Shown here piece by piece: positions 47,892 to 57,818 of a stretch of 64,000 bases of DNA (its first letter is position 1; every line of letters starts with the position of its first letter). The notes beneath the pieces are model-generated. The model saw only the letters and a list, made by a program, of their open reading frames with translations. It did not search any database and was not told where the DNA came from. Source of the DNA: Rhodocyclaceae bacterium (GTDB taxonomy: Bacteria; Pseudomonadota; Gammaproteobacteria; Burkholderiales; CAIKXV01). Where the stretch lies: positions 1-64,000 of the forward strand of contig JADCHX010000008.1 of the NCBI GenBank assembly GCA_020248265.1, given 5' to 3'. The position numbers and the translations under genes were made by a program.

Positions 47892-49186
47892 GCCGACTAG
47901 AGCCTACGCCCGGCGCGATCGACCCGCTCGCCGCCCGACCCGCGAACGAAGCCGAGGCGGAGCCTGGGCCGGGAGCGCCGCCAGCGACCGAGTCGCCGAT
48001 CCGGGCGGCGCCTGTGCCGGCCTCCGGCACCAGCGCTGGCGCGGCCGGCGAGCCCGCGCCGTCGCCTCTGCCATTGGCTTCTGTGCTGGCAGTGTCGACG
48101 CGCAACCGCGACATCGCGCTCGGCGTGCTCGGAGCGGCGGTGGCGCTGCTCGGCTTCCTGGCCTGGGACGGCCATCGCGACCGTAACGCGCTGCGCCAGG
48201 AACTTGCGCAGCGGCTGGCTGGCGCCGACGACCTCGGCCGCCAGACCCAGGCAATGGCCCAGGGTGCACAGCGTACCGTGCGCGAGATGGAAGTCGCGCT
48301 GGATGCGGTGCAGTCGCAACTGGCCGAATCGCAGAGCCAGCAGCTTGCCCTGGAGGCGCTGTACCAGGATCTCGCGCGTGGGCGCGACGAGGCGGCGCTG
48401 GCCGAGATCGAGCAGACGTTGATCGCGGCCAATCAGCAGCTGGTGCTGGCGGGCAACGTGCGCGTCGCGTTGATCGCGCTGCAGAGCGCCGACGCGCGCC
48501 TGGCACTGATCGACCGCGCGCAGTTCGCGCCACTGCGACGGGCGCTCGCAGCCGACATAGAGCGCCTGCAGCGGGTCCCGCTGGTCGACACCACCGGCAT
48601 TGCGATGCGCCTCGACCGGGCGGTGACTGGCATCGATACCCTCGCGACGCTGCCCGGCGGCACCTCGACTGTGGCATCCGCACGGGAGGAGGGCAGGCCC
48701 GGGGGCGATTCCCGCAGTCCGGACGCCACCTCGTCAACGTCAGCGTCAACGTCAACGTCGACGTCAGCGGCCGCAGCCGCGAACGCCACCCCTGCCGTGG
48801 CCGGATGGCGGGTGACGCTCGCGCGCATCTGGGCCGAGTTCAAGGCGGACTTCCGCCAGCTCGCCAGCATCCGCCGCATCGATCCCGACGTGCTCCCGTT
48901 GATCTCGCCGGAACAGTCGTGGTTCCTGCGCGAGAACCTGCGCCTGCGCCTGCTCAGCGCACGGCATGCGCTGCTCGCGCGCGACGAGCCGGGGTTCCGC
49001 GGCGACATCGCCGCATCGCGCGCCTGGGTGGCACGCTACTTCGATCCGCGCGACCCGGCGACGGTGGCTCTGGCCGAGACGCTGCACGAACTCGAGCGCG
49101 CACAGGTACGGATCGACCTGCCGGAGATCGGCGCCAGCATAGAAGCGGTGCGCACCTTGCGCGTCAGCCGCGACCGTCGCCAGTGA
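47888..49186 (+). CDS. hemX: HemX-family membrane protein (uroporphyrinogen-III C-methyltransferase-like)
   Basis: A 432-residue protein with a Pro/Ala-rich cytoplasmic N-terminus (1-75), one transmembrane helix (DIALGVLGAAVALLGFLAW, about 77-95), a coiled-coil-like helix, and a HemX domain that ends PEIGASIEAVRTLRVSRDRR. A Ser/Thr-rich insertion from a hexamer repeat lies near residue 285. Despite the old family name there is no methyltransferase domain; the role is unknown but it always accompanies hemCD and hemY. Overlaps both neighbours. Confidence 0.88.
   Translation: MSRLEPTPGAIDPLAARPANEAEAEPGPGAPPATESPIRAAPVPASGTSAGAAGEPAPSPLPLASVLAVSTRNRDIALGVLGAAVALLGFLAWDGHRDRNALRQELAQRLAGADDLGRQTQAMAQGAQRTVREMEVALDAVQSQLAESQSQQLALEALYQDLARGRDEAALAEIEQTLIAANQQLVLAGNVRVALIALQSADARLALIDRAQFAPLRRALAADIERLQRVPLVDTTGIAMRLDRAVTGIDTLATLPGGTSTVASAREEGRPGGDSRSPDATSSTSASTSTSTSAAAAANATPAVAGWRVTLARIWAEFKADFRQLASIRRIDPDVLPLISPEQSWFLRENLRLRLLSARHALLARDEPGFRGDIAASRAWVARYFDPRDPATVALAETLHELERAQVRIDLPEIGASIEAVRTLRVSRDRRQ
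48731..48770 (+). repeat. imperfect GTCAAC/GTCAGC hexamer repeat within hemX
   Basis: About six to seven imperfect copies of the hexamer GTCAAC (variants GTCAGC, GTCGAC) lie in frame and encode alternating Ser and Thr residues. The tract falls in a linker between the coiled coil and the C-terminal domain of HemX, so length changes would be tolerated. It is a likely site of slippage between strains. Confidence 0.6.
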
Positions 49187-50421
49187 AGGCGCTGGGCTGG
49201 CTGCTGGCGCTCTCGCTGCTGGCGGTGCTGCTGGCCGCGGTGCTGCGCTACAGCCCGGGCTACGTGCTGATCGTGGTGCCGCCATACCGGGTCGAGCTCT
49301 CGGTCGGGCTCGCGCTGACCGTGACCGCCGGTGTGTTCGCGCTCGGCTACCTGCTGCTGCGCGCTGGCAGCCGGCTTGCCGGCCTGCCGGGCGAGGTACG
49401 CGAGTGGCGCGCGCGCGGCCAGCGCGAGCGCGGGGCGACCGCACTCGCGGCTGCGATGCGGGCCTACCTGGGAGGGCGCTTCGGCAAGGCGAAGACGCAT
49501 GCGACCGAGGCGCTGGCCGCCGGTATCGCACCGGCGGTGTCGGCGATGATCGGCGCGCGCGCGGCCCATGAGCTGCGCCAGCCGGAGGAGCGCGACCGGC
49601 TGGCAGGCGAAGCGGCCCGGCACGACGCCGACGATCCGACCGCACGCCTGATGGCGAGGGCCGAATGGCTTGCCGCCGAAGGGCGGCCGGCGGATGCGCT
49701 CGAAGTGCTGGGTACCCTGCCCGCGCCGCATACGGCTGCGCTGCGCCTTGAGCTGGGGCTGCGGGTGCGGATCGGACAGTGGGATGCGGCCGCACGGCTG
49801 ATCGACCGGCTGGCCGAGCGTAATGCGCTGTCCGCAGCCGATCGTGATCAGTACGAGCGCCAGGTCGCCAGCGAGGCATTGAAGGCACGCTCGGCCGACC
49901 GTGACGCCACGCAGGAGGCCTGGCGGCAGATTCCGGAACGGGTGCGCAGCGATCAGGGGGTAGCACTCACTGCGGCGAAACTGTTCGGGCGGCATGGCGA
50001 TGCCGCCAGCGCGCGAGCGATCATCGAGCGCGCGCTCGATGCGCAGTGGGACAGCGCGCTGGTACTGCAATACTCCGAATCGGCGGTGGCCGATCCGGCC
50101 GCCGTTGCGACGGGCAACGACGACACTGCGCTGCGCATCGAGCGCTGCGAAGGCTGGCTCGCCAGCCACCCGAATGATGCGATGCTGCTGCTCAGCCTCG
50201 GGCGCCTGTGCATCCGCGCCGGCCTGCTGGCCAGGGCGCAGGGCCACCTCGAGGCCAGCCTGTCGATCGAACCGACCTACTCCGCGCACCTGGCGCTGGC
50301 TGGCCTGCATCAGGCGCTCAACCATCAGGAGGCTGCAGCCAGCCACCGTGAACAGGCGCTGTCGCTCGCGTTGCGCGCGCTCGATGCCGTGACCGGCGGG
50401 CGCCGCCGCGCATCCCTCTGA
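49183..50421 (+). CDS. hemY: HemY-family TPR protein
   Basis: A 412-residue protein of the HemY family (not protoporphyrinogen oxidase). Two N-terminal transmembrane helices (LGWLLALSLLAVLLAAVL and VGLALTVTAGVFALGYLLL) precede the HemY_N domain (AMRAYLGGRFGKAKTHATEA) and TPR-like helical repeats (ADALEVLGTLPAPHTAALRL and LLLSLGRLCIRAGLLARAQG). The start is GTG at 49183 inside a GTGA overlap with hemX. It is thought to affect late haem synthesis or its regulation. Last of the hemCDXY operon. Confidence 0.9.
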   Translation: MKALGWLLALSLLAVLLAAVLRYSPGYVLIVVPPYRVELSVGLALTVTAGVFALGYLLLRAGSRLAGLPGEVREWRARGQRERGATALAAAMRAYLGGRFGKAKTHATEALAAGIAPAVSAMIGARAAHELRQPEERDRLAGEAARHDADDPTARLMARAEWLAAEGRPADALEVLGTLPAPHTAALRLELGLRVRIGQWDAAARLIDRLAERNALSAADRDQYERQVASEALKARSADRDATQEAWRQIPERVRSDQGVALTAAKLFGRHGDAASARAIIERALDAQWDSALVLQYSESAVADPAAVATGNDDTALRIERCEGWLASHPNDAMLLLSLGRLCIRAGLLARAQGHLEASLSIEPTYSAHLALAGLHQALNHQEAAASHREQALSLALRALDAVTGGRRRASL

Positions 50422-50431
50422 CCGCCGCGAT

Positions 50432-51526
50432 GTGCGTCCCGACCGTGCAGGCACCCGCGCAGTGAAGCGGCGGCAGCGAGTGCCGGAGCCGTTGCCCCCC
50501 GCGCTGGCGATGGAGGCTGAGCTGGTCGTGCTGCTCACCGAGGCCGAAGCGGCGCTGGCGGAACTCTCGCTGGTGGGCGATCGCGCACCGGACACGCGCC
50601 TGCTGGTGCCCGCCTGCCTTGCGATCGAGGCCATGTATTCCTGCCGGCTGGCCGGCATCGATGCGCGGCTGTCGGACCTGTACCTCGCGCAGATCGGGGG
50701 CGTCGACGAACGCAGTCCGCGCGCCGCGCAGGCGGTGGCACTCTGGCGCTCGGCCTCGGTGCTGCGGCGTGGACGCGTCCGGTTGCGCGATGCGGCGTTC
50801 GACCTCGCGCTGGTCGAGGAAACCCGCCAGTGGCTCGAATCCGGTCATGACGGCAGCGACGACGCGCGGCTCGCGCCGGGCGCCCTGCCGGTGCCGGAAC
50901 CCCTGCCGGCGCCAATGCGTATCGCACTCGAGGCCTGGGAGCACTTTGCCGCCGACGAACGGATCTGGATGCCGCCACTGGTGCGCTCGGCGCTGCTGCA
51001 TGCGCAGTTCGAAGCGCTGCGTCCGTTCGAGGCGCAGCACGGACCGCTGTCACGGGCGCTGGTGCCGTTGTACCTCGTGTCGCGCCGGCAGTTGGCCACC
51101 CCGCTCTGGTTTCTGTCCGCCTACTGGTATGCGCATCGGGTGCGCTACCGCGCGCGGCTGCGTACCGCGCTGGACAAAGGTGTCTGGGAGCCGTGGCTGG
51201 AGTTCTTCCTGCTCGGCGTGCGTGCCGCCGCGCGCAGTGCGCTGATCCATGTGGGCGACCTGCTGCGCCTGCGCGAGTCGCTGCACCGGGAAGCGCGCGA
51301 TATCGCCAACGCACCCGCGCTGATCGACAGCCTGATGGTGAACCCGTACACGACGCTGCCGCGCGCGAGCGTCGCGATCGGTCGTGCCCAGTCGACCGCG
51401 AGCGTGCTGCTGCAGGCGCTGGTACGCAAGGGCTGGTTGCGCGAAGTCACCGGCCGCGCACGTGGCCGCATCTACCTGATGCCGCGCATCCTGACCGCGA
51501 TCGAGCGCCTGCCGCCGATGGCGTGA
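50432..51526 (+). CDS. Fic-fold protein with degenerate active site
   Basis: A 364-residue protein with the layout of a Fic protein that has an N-terminal inhibitory helix: Fic_N-like YSCRLAGIDARLSDLYL (about 70-86), the Fic core MPPLVRSALLHAQFEALRPF (about 180-199), a WEPWLEFFLLGV helix, and a C-terminal winged helix (LLQALVRKGWLREVTGRARG). Normal Fic enzymes transfer AMP with HPFxxGNGRxxR; here the same positions read RPFEAQHGPLSR, so the catalytic His and the GN/R phosphate loop are lost. The inhibitory S-x-x-x-E-G reads SCRLAG, so its Glu is lost too. Probably a non-enzymatic or DNA-binding relic. The start (GTG 50432 or 50462, ATG 50510) is uncertain. Confidence 0.7.
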   Translation: MRPDRAGTRAVKRRQRVPEPLPPALAMEAELVVLLTEAEAALAELSLVGDRAPDTRLLVPACLAIEAMYSCRLAGIDARLSDLYLAQIGGVDERSPRAAQAVALWRSASVLRRGRVRLRDAAFDLALVEETRQWLESGHDGSDDARLAPGALPVPEPLPAPMRIALEAWEHFAADERIWMPPLVRSALLHAQFEALRPFEAQHGPLSRALVPLYLVSRRQLATPLWFLSAYWYAHRVRYRARLRTALDKGVWEPWLEFFLLGVRAAARSALIHVGDLLRLRESLHREARDIANAPALIDSLMVNPYTTLPRASVAIGRAQSTASVLLQALVRKGWLREVTGRARGRIYLMPRILTAIERLPPMA

Positions 51527-51542
51527 GTGGCGCCGCCGTGGC

Positions 51543-52580
51543 TCAGCCGGCGAGGATCGTCGCCGGCTCGTTCACGGTGAACGAATCGGCGAAGAATGCG
51601 TCTTCCGGCAGCCCGCACAGCGCGCTGAATTCGCGGCGGGCGGCATCGACCATCGGCGGCGCACCGCAGGCGTAGACCTGCATGCCGGACAGGTCGGGGA
51701 GATCTTCCATCACGGCCTTGTGCACGAATCCGGTACGACCGGTCCACGCGCAGTCGGGCGTCGCGTCGGACAGCACAGGGACGAAGCGGAAGCCGGGCAA
51801 CTCGCGCGACCACTGCTCGGGGAGCTCCGGCGCGTACATGTCCGCGCGCGTGCGGTTGCCCCAGTACAGCACCATGTCGCGCTTGACCCCGGTCTTGATG
51901 CAGTGCTCGACGATCGACTTGATCGGCGCAAAGCCGGTGCCGCTTGCCAGCAGCACCATCGGCTTGTCGGAATCACGCAGGTAGAAGCTGCCGAACGGAC
52001 CCTCCAGCCGGAGGATGTCGCGTTCCTTCATCTTGTTGAAAACATGGCCCGAGAACAGGCCCTGGTAGTCACGGATGTGCAGCTGCAGGAACTCGTCGTC
52101 GTGCGGCGCATTGGCCATCGAAAAGCTGCGCCGCTTGCCCTCTTTCAGCAGGAAATCGATGTACTGCCCGGCCATGAACTGCAAGCGTTCGTTCTGCGGC
52201 AGCTTCAGGAACAGCATCATCGTGCTGCCCCGGCGTTCCATCTTCGCCACCCGGCACGGCAGGATGCGTACACGTACGCCGCCGATGCCGTCCAGTTCAC
52301 GAACTTCCAGGGTCAGGTCACCGAGGGGTTTCGCACAGCAGAGCAGGACCTTGCCGGCCGCCTTTTCGTCGTCGGTAAGTGTCGCGGCCTGGTACGCGCC
52401 GTGATCGACGGTGCCACAGGCGATCTTCGCCTTGCAGCTGCCACAGGCACCGTTGCGGCAGCCATAGGGTAGCTGCAGGCTGTTGCGCATGGCCGCTTCC
52501 AGCACGGTTTCGCCAGGTTCGACGGTGAAGATGTGACCGCTGGGCTGGAGGGTGATCGTCGGGTAGGTCTGCTGGGTCAT
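51543..52580 (-). CDS. 2Fe-2S/FAD/NAD(P)H reductase (CDP-4-dehydro-6-deoxyglucose reductase-like)
   Basis: A 345-residue flavoreductase with an N-terminal plant-type ferredoxin domain and a ferredoxin-NADP reductase module. The [2Fe-2S] Cys are 41, 46, 49 (YGCRNGACGSCK) and 81 or 82 (LLCCAKPL). FAD binding: RSFSMANAPHDDEFLQLHIR; NAD(P)H binding: VLLASGTGFAPIKSIVEH; C-terminal VYACGAPPMVDAARREFSAL. It is related to AscD/E3 and to oxygenase reductase components. No dehydratase or oxygenase partner is next to it, and betaproteobacteria carry it as a stand-alone gene, so its electron acceptor is unknown. It faces the epimerase-like gene head to head with only 29 bases between. Confidence 0.88.
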   Translation of the reverse strand: MTQQTYPTITLQPSGHIFTVEPGETVLEAAMRNSLQLPYGCRNGACGSCKAKIACGTVDHGAYQAATLTDDEKAAGKVLLCCAKPLGDLTLEVRELDGIGGVRVRILPCRVAKMERRGSTMMLFLKLPQNERLQFMAGQYIDFLLKEGKRRSFSMANAPHDDEFLQLHIRDYQGLFSGHVFNKMKERDILRLEGPFGSFYLRDSDKPMVLLASGTGFAPIKSIVEHCIKTGVKRDMVLYWGNRTRADMYAPELPEQWSRELPGFRFVPVLSDATPDCAWTGRTGFVHKAVMEDLPDLSGMQVYACGAPPMVDAARREFSALCGLPEDAFFADSFTVNEPATILAG

Positions 52581-52609
52581 CGTGCCGGGGTATCCGCTAC
52601 ACTGCCTTG

Positions 52610-53512
52610 ATGAAGCGATTATTGATCATCGGTTGCGGAGATGTCGCCCGAAGAGCACTGCCCGTCCTGAAATCGCGGTATTCGACGGTTTTTGCGCTCG
52701 CGCGCGGCGAATCCAGCGCACGGATGCTTCGTGCCATGGGCGTCGTGCCGATCCGGGGAGATCTCGATCGCCCGGATTCGCTCCGGCTGCTGGCCGGCCT
52801 TGCCGATGACGTACTGCACAGCGCTCCCCCGCCCGGAGAGGGCCTCGTCGATACGCGCACCAGGGACCTGATCGCGGCCCTTTCATGCGCGCAGAATCTA
52901 CCACAGCGCCTTGTCTACCTGAGCACCACCGGGGTCTATGGCGACTGCAGCGGCGAAGCGGTGCCGGAGACACGCCCGATCCGGCCCTCGAGCCCGCGCG
53001 CCGTCCGTCGAGCCGATGCGGAAGACCGCCTGCGGTGCTGGGGACGGCGCAGCCGGGTGACGGTTTCCGTGCTTCGGGTACCTGGCATCTACGCCGCCGA
53101 CCGGCTGCCGCTGGCGCGTCTTCGGCAGGGAACGCCGGCGATCTGCGCCGAAGAAGACTCGTTCTCGAACCATATTCATGCCGACGATCTGGCACATATC
53201 GTCGTCCGCGCGCTGGTTGCCGGGCGGCCCTGCCGCATCTTCAACACCGGCGACGACAGCGCGATGCGGATGGGCGACTACTTCGATCTCGTCGCCGATC
53301 AGTTCGGATTGACGCGTCCGCGGCGGATCAGCCGCACGCAGGCGGAGGCAGAGATCTCGGCGCCGCTGCTGTCGTTCATGCGCGAGTCCCGGCAACTGAC
53401 GAACGGCCGCCTGAAACGGGAACTGCGGATCGGTCTTCGCTATCCTACGGTGCATGCAGGCGTGGCAGAGGCTGCGCGGGTAGCCGGGATCGTCCCGCGC
53501 GCCGTGGCCTGA
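52610..53512 (+). CDS. NAD(P)-dependent epimerase/reductase-like protein
   Basis: A 300-residue Rossmann-fold protein of the extended SDR/YeeZ type. N-terminal MKRLLIIGCGDVARRALPVL contains G-x-G-x-x-A, a relaxed form of the nucleotide motif; then VYLSTTGVYGDCSGEAVPET, SVLRVPGIYAADRLPLARLR and SNHIHADDLAHIVVRAL follow as in NAD-dependent epimerases. The usual YxxxK catalytic pair is not evident (the expected region reads SPRAVRRADAEDRL). ATG at 52610. Cofactor-binding is probable, the reaction unknown. It is placed before cutA as in many Burkholderiales. Confidence 0.82.
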   Translation: MKRLLIIGCGDVARRALPVLKSRYSTVFALARGESSARMLRAMGVVPIRGDLDRPDSLRLLAGLADDVLHSAPPPGEGLVDTRTRDLIAALSCAQNLPQRLVYLSTTGVYGDCSGEAVPETRPIRPSSPRAVRRADAEDRLRCWGRRSRVTVSVLRVPGIYAADRLPLARLRQGTPAICAEEDSFSNHIHADDLAHIVVRALVAGRPCRIFNTGDDSAMRMGDYFDLVADQFGLTRPRRISRTQAEAEISAPLLSFMRESRQLTNGRLKRELRIGLRYPTVHAGVAEAARVAGIVPRAVA

Positions 53513-53525
53513 ACGGGGAACATCG

Positions 53526-53900
53526 ATGGGCGGGGCCGAGATGCTGCTGGTGATGACGACGATGCCCGATGCGCAGGCGGCCGGTGTCCTCGCGCGCGCA
53601 CTCGTCGAGGGCCAGCTGGCCGCGTGCGTCAGCATCCAGTCCGGCTGCGAGTCGGTCTACCGCTGGCAGGGCGCTGTCGAACAGGCGCGGGAGATACCGG
53701 TACTGATCAAGACCACCAGCGCCCGGTATCCAGCCGTCGAGACCGAACTGCGCCGGTTGCATCCGTACGCCCTGCCGGAGATCGTGGCCATTCCCGTGAC
53801 GCATGCACTGCCCGGTTATCTCCAGTGGGTCGTTTCGGAGACGATCGATGCAGATGATGACCGGAAAACCGAAGTAATGCCCCAGGCAGGTAATCGATGA
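53526..53900 (+). CDS. cutA: divalent cation tolerance protein CutA
   Basis: CutA (124 residues) is a trimeric PII-like fold protein associated with copper tolerance in E. coli. The sequence shows LLVMTTMPDAQAAGVLARAL, LAACVSIQSGCESVYRWQGA, EIPVLIKTTSARYPAVETEL and the C-terminal HPYALPEIVAIPVTHALPGY motif, complete and in order. Two Cys (LAACVS, SGCES) are in the metal region. The stop overlaps the tlpA-like start by four bases. A dsbD gene, which often sits between cutA and the thioredoxin-like gene in related bacteria, is absent. Confidence 0.95.
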   Translation: MGGAEMLLVMTTMPDAQAAGVLARALVEGQLAACVSIQSGCESVYRWQGAVEQAREIPVLIKTTSARYPAVETELRRLHPYALPEIVAIPVTHALPGYLQWVVSETIDADDDRKTEVMPQAGNR

Positions 53901-54454
53901 ACCCCGTATTCCGTCGCCGCGCACTCCTCGGCATGACTGCGATCGCTGCAGCCGGCGCCGGGATGGCCGGGGGTCTGTTCGCGTTGCGCTACTGGCGCGA
54001 TGGCGCCGGCCGCGATGTTCCGGGCATGGCCGAGGCGGCCGCGACTTTCTTCGCGACCACCCTGCCGGATCCGGCAGGTACGCCGCAGGCGTTTTCGCAG
54101 TGGAAAGGGCAGGTGATCGTCGCGAATTTCTGGGCGACCTGGTGCGTCCCGTGTCGCGAAGAGATGCCGCACTTCGTCAAGATGCAGGACCAGTACGGTA
54201 AGCGGGGGCTCACTTTTGTCGGCATTGCCATCGACAAGCCGGAGCGGGTCAGCCGCTTCGCAGCCGAGATCGGCGTGAACTATCCGCTGCTGGTCGGCGA
54301 CATGTCGGTCTTCGACCTTGCGCGCAAGGCGGGAAACCAGGGCGATCTGCTGCCCTACACCGTCGTATTCGACCGCACCGGGAAGATCGTCGCCAGACGG
54401 GCTGGCATCTACACGGAAGCCACGCTCGCGCCGATCATCGAAAAGCTGCTGTAG
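53897..54454 (+). CDS. TlpA/ResA-family thiol-disulfide oxidoreductase
   Basis: A 185-residue membrane-anchored, periplasm-facing thioredoxin-like protein. The N-terminus [20 protein letters not shown] is a signal anchor with a possible twin-arginine look. The active site is [13 protein letters not shown] (Cys83, Cys86), followed by [17 protein letters not shown] and the cis-Pro loop [15 protein letters not shown]. Such proteins reduce disulfides, for example in cytochrome c maturation. Four-base overlap with cutA. The stop is followed by a weak hairpin (CGGGGAATCCCCG, 54457-54469) without a T tract. Confidence 0.9.
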   Translation: MNPVFRRRALLGMTAIAAAGAGMAGGLFALRYWRDGAGRDVPGMAEAAATFFATTLPDPAGTPQAFSQWKGQVIVANFWATWCVPCREEMPHFVKMQDQYGKRGLTFVGIAIDKPERVSRFAAEIGVNYPLLVGDMSVFDLARKAGNQGDLLPYTVVFDRTGKIVARRAGIYTEATLAPIIEKLL

Positions 54455-54521
54455 TCGGGGAATCCCCGCAGATCGCAGGAAAACTGGACAGATCCCGCTA
54501 CCGGGGGCACACTGCGCGCCC

Positions 54522-55049
54522 ATGACCAAGCCCGTGTCGTCTGCCGCGTCCCGCGCGTCGCCCGCATACCGTCCGGCACGGGGCGGCGTATCGCCGCTGC
54601 GTGCGAAATCGGTACTCGTCCTGCACGGTCCCAACCTGAACCTGCTCGGTACCCGCGAACCCGCCGTGTACGGCAGGACCACGCTGGCGGAAATCGACCG
54701 CTCGCTGGTCGACCGCGGCCAGGCGGCCGGCGTGCAGGTGGCCACGTTCCAGAGCAATCATGAAGGCGAACTGGTCGACCGTATCCAGCAGGCCGGCCGC
54801 GAGCGGGTCCACTACATCCTGATCAACGCGGGTGCCTATACGCACACCAGCGTCGCGTTGCGTGATGCGCTGTCGGGGGTCGCGATCCCGTTCATCGAAG
54901 TCCATCTGTCCAACGTGTTCGCCCGCGAGGCGTTCCGCCACCACTCGTACCTCAGCGACATCGCCGTCGGAGTGATCACCGGGCTCGGCGCGGGCAGTTA
55001 CCGCGCAGCGCTCGATCACGCGATCGCGGCGCTGATTCCAGAACAATGA
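54522..55049 (+). CDS. aroQ: type II 3-dehydroquinate dehydratase
   Basis: AroQ (175 residues) converts 3-dehydroquinate to 3-dehydroshikimate. The core shows [20 protein letters not shown] with catalytic Tyr, [34 protein letters not shown], and [20 protein letters not shown] with the catalytic His region. The ATG at 54522 gives an extra N-terminal stretch of about 28 residues (rich in Ser, Ala, Arg) before the core, unlike the usual 145-150-residue enzyme; no clear ribosome binding site is seen, so a later start is possible. It is followed by accB, a classic betaproteobacterial order. Confidence 0.93.
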   Translation: MTKPVSSAASRASPAYRPARGGVSPLRAKSVLVLHGPNLNLLGTREPAVYGRTTLAEIDRSLVDRGQAAGVQVATFQSNHEGELVDRIQQAGRERVHYILINAGAYTHTSVALRDALSGVAIPFIEVHLSNVFAREAFRHHSYLSDIAVGVITGLGAGSYRAALDHAIAALIPEQ

Positions 55050-55062
55050 AGGGGTAAGCCGG

Positions 55063-55515
<453 letters not shown>

Positions 55516-55521
55516 CCCGGG

Positions 55522-56883
<1,362 letters not shown>

Positions 56884-56896
56884 CCGGGCGCCCGCC

Positions 56897-57808
56897 ATGC
56901 CGCTGACCGCCGTCACCTTCGAAGTCACGCCCGGGCAGGCCGATCTGCTCGGCGATGCGCTGCTGGAGGCCGGAGCCCTCGCGGTCGACGTCGGCGATGC
57001 GCTGGCCGGCACGCCCGAAGAACAGGCGGTGTTCGACGAGCCCGGCGAATGGAACGAGCCGTTGCGGCCGATCCGCTGGCAGCGCGCGCGTCTCGCCGCA
57101 CTGTTCGAGGATGCGGCGCAGGCCGAGGCGCTCGTCGGGCCGGCGCTCGCCGAATGCGCGATCGATCCTTCGGCCATGAGCGGTACGCGCACGGTGGAGG
57201 ATGCCGACTGGGTCGCGCTCACCCAGCGCGAGTTCGAGCCGATTCGCATCACCGACCGGCTCTGGATCGTGCCGACCTGGCACCAGCCGCCCGACCCCGC
57301 CGCGATCAACCTGGTGATAGATCCAGGGCGTGCGTTCGGCTCCGGAAGCCATCCCACCACGCGACTGTGCCTCGAATGGCTGGCCGCGACGCTGCGCGGT
57401 GGCGAATCGGTGCTGGACTACGGATGCGGTTCGGGTGTGCTCGCGATCGGCGCAGCAAGGCTCGGTGCCGCGAAGGTCAGTGGTATCGACATCGATCCCG
57501 AAGCCGTGACCACCGCCGCGGCCAATGCGATCGCCAACGGCATCGATGGTGCGACCTTCTGTCTGCCCGACGATGCCGGCGACGCGGCGGAGTATGACGT
57601 AGTGGTCGCCAACATCCTCGCCCGGCCGTTGATGGCGCTGGCGCCGTTGCTCGCCGCACAGGTCCGGCCAGGCGGCATGATCGCGCTGGCTGGCCTGCTC
57701 GACAGCCAGGCGGCACAGATCGCCGAGGTCTACGCCCCCGGCTGCGAACTCATGACCGTGCGCACCCTGGACGGTTGGGCGCTGCTCGCCGGCATGCGCG
57801 TGCGCTGA
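56897..57808 (+). CDS. prmA: ribosomal protein L11 methyltransferase
   Basis: PrmA (303 residues) trimethylates ribosomal protein L11. The small N-terminal domain (1-90) is followed by INLVIDPGRAFGSGSHPTTR, the PrmA hallmark, and the SAM motif SVLDYGCGSGVLAIGAARLG, then VVVANILARPLMALAPLLAA with the N-I-L-A motif. Start ATG 56897. It is part of the accB-accC-prmA-DUF3426 order of betaproteobacteria. Nothing unusual. Confidence 0.95.
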   Translation: MPLTAVTFEVTPGQADLLGDALLEAGALAVDVGDALAGTPEEQAVFDEPGEWNEPLRPIRWQRARLAALFEDAAQAEALVGPALAECAIDPSAMSGTRTVEDADWVALTQREFEPIRITDRLWIVPTWHQPPDPAAINLVIDPGRAFGSGSHPTTRLCLEWLAATLRGGESVLDYGCGSGVLAIGAARLGAAKVSGIDIDPEAVTTAAANAIANGIDGATFCLPDDAGDAAEYDVVVANILARPLMALAPLLAAQVRPGGMIALAGLLDSQAAQIAEVYAPGCELMTVRTLDGWALLAGMRVR

Positions 57809-57818
57809 GGACGGACCC

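Noticed and set aside
48731-48770. Hexamer repeat considered as a CRISPR or regulatory repeat
   Set aside because: It is in frame within hemX, has no spacers and encodes a Ser/Thr linker.
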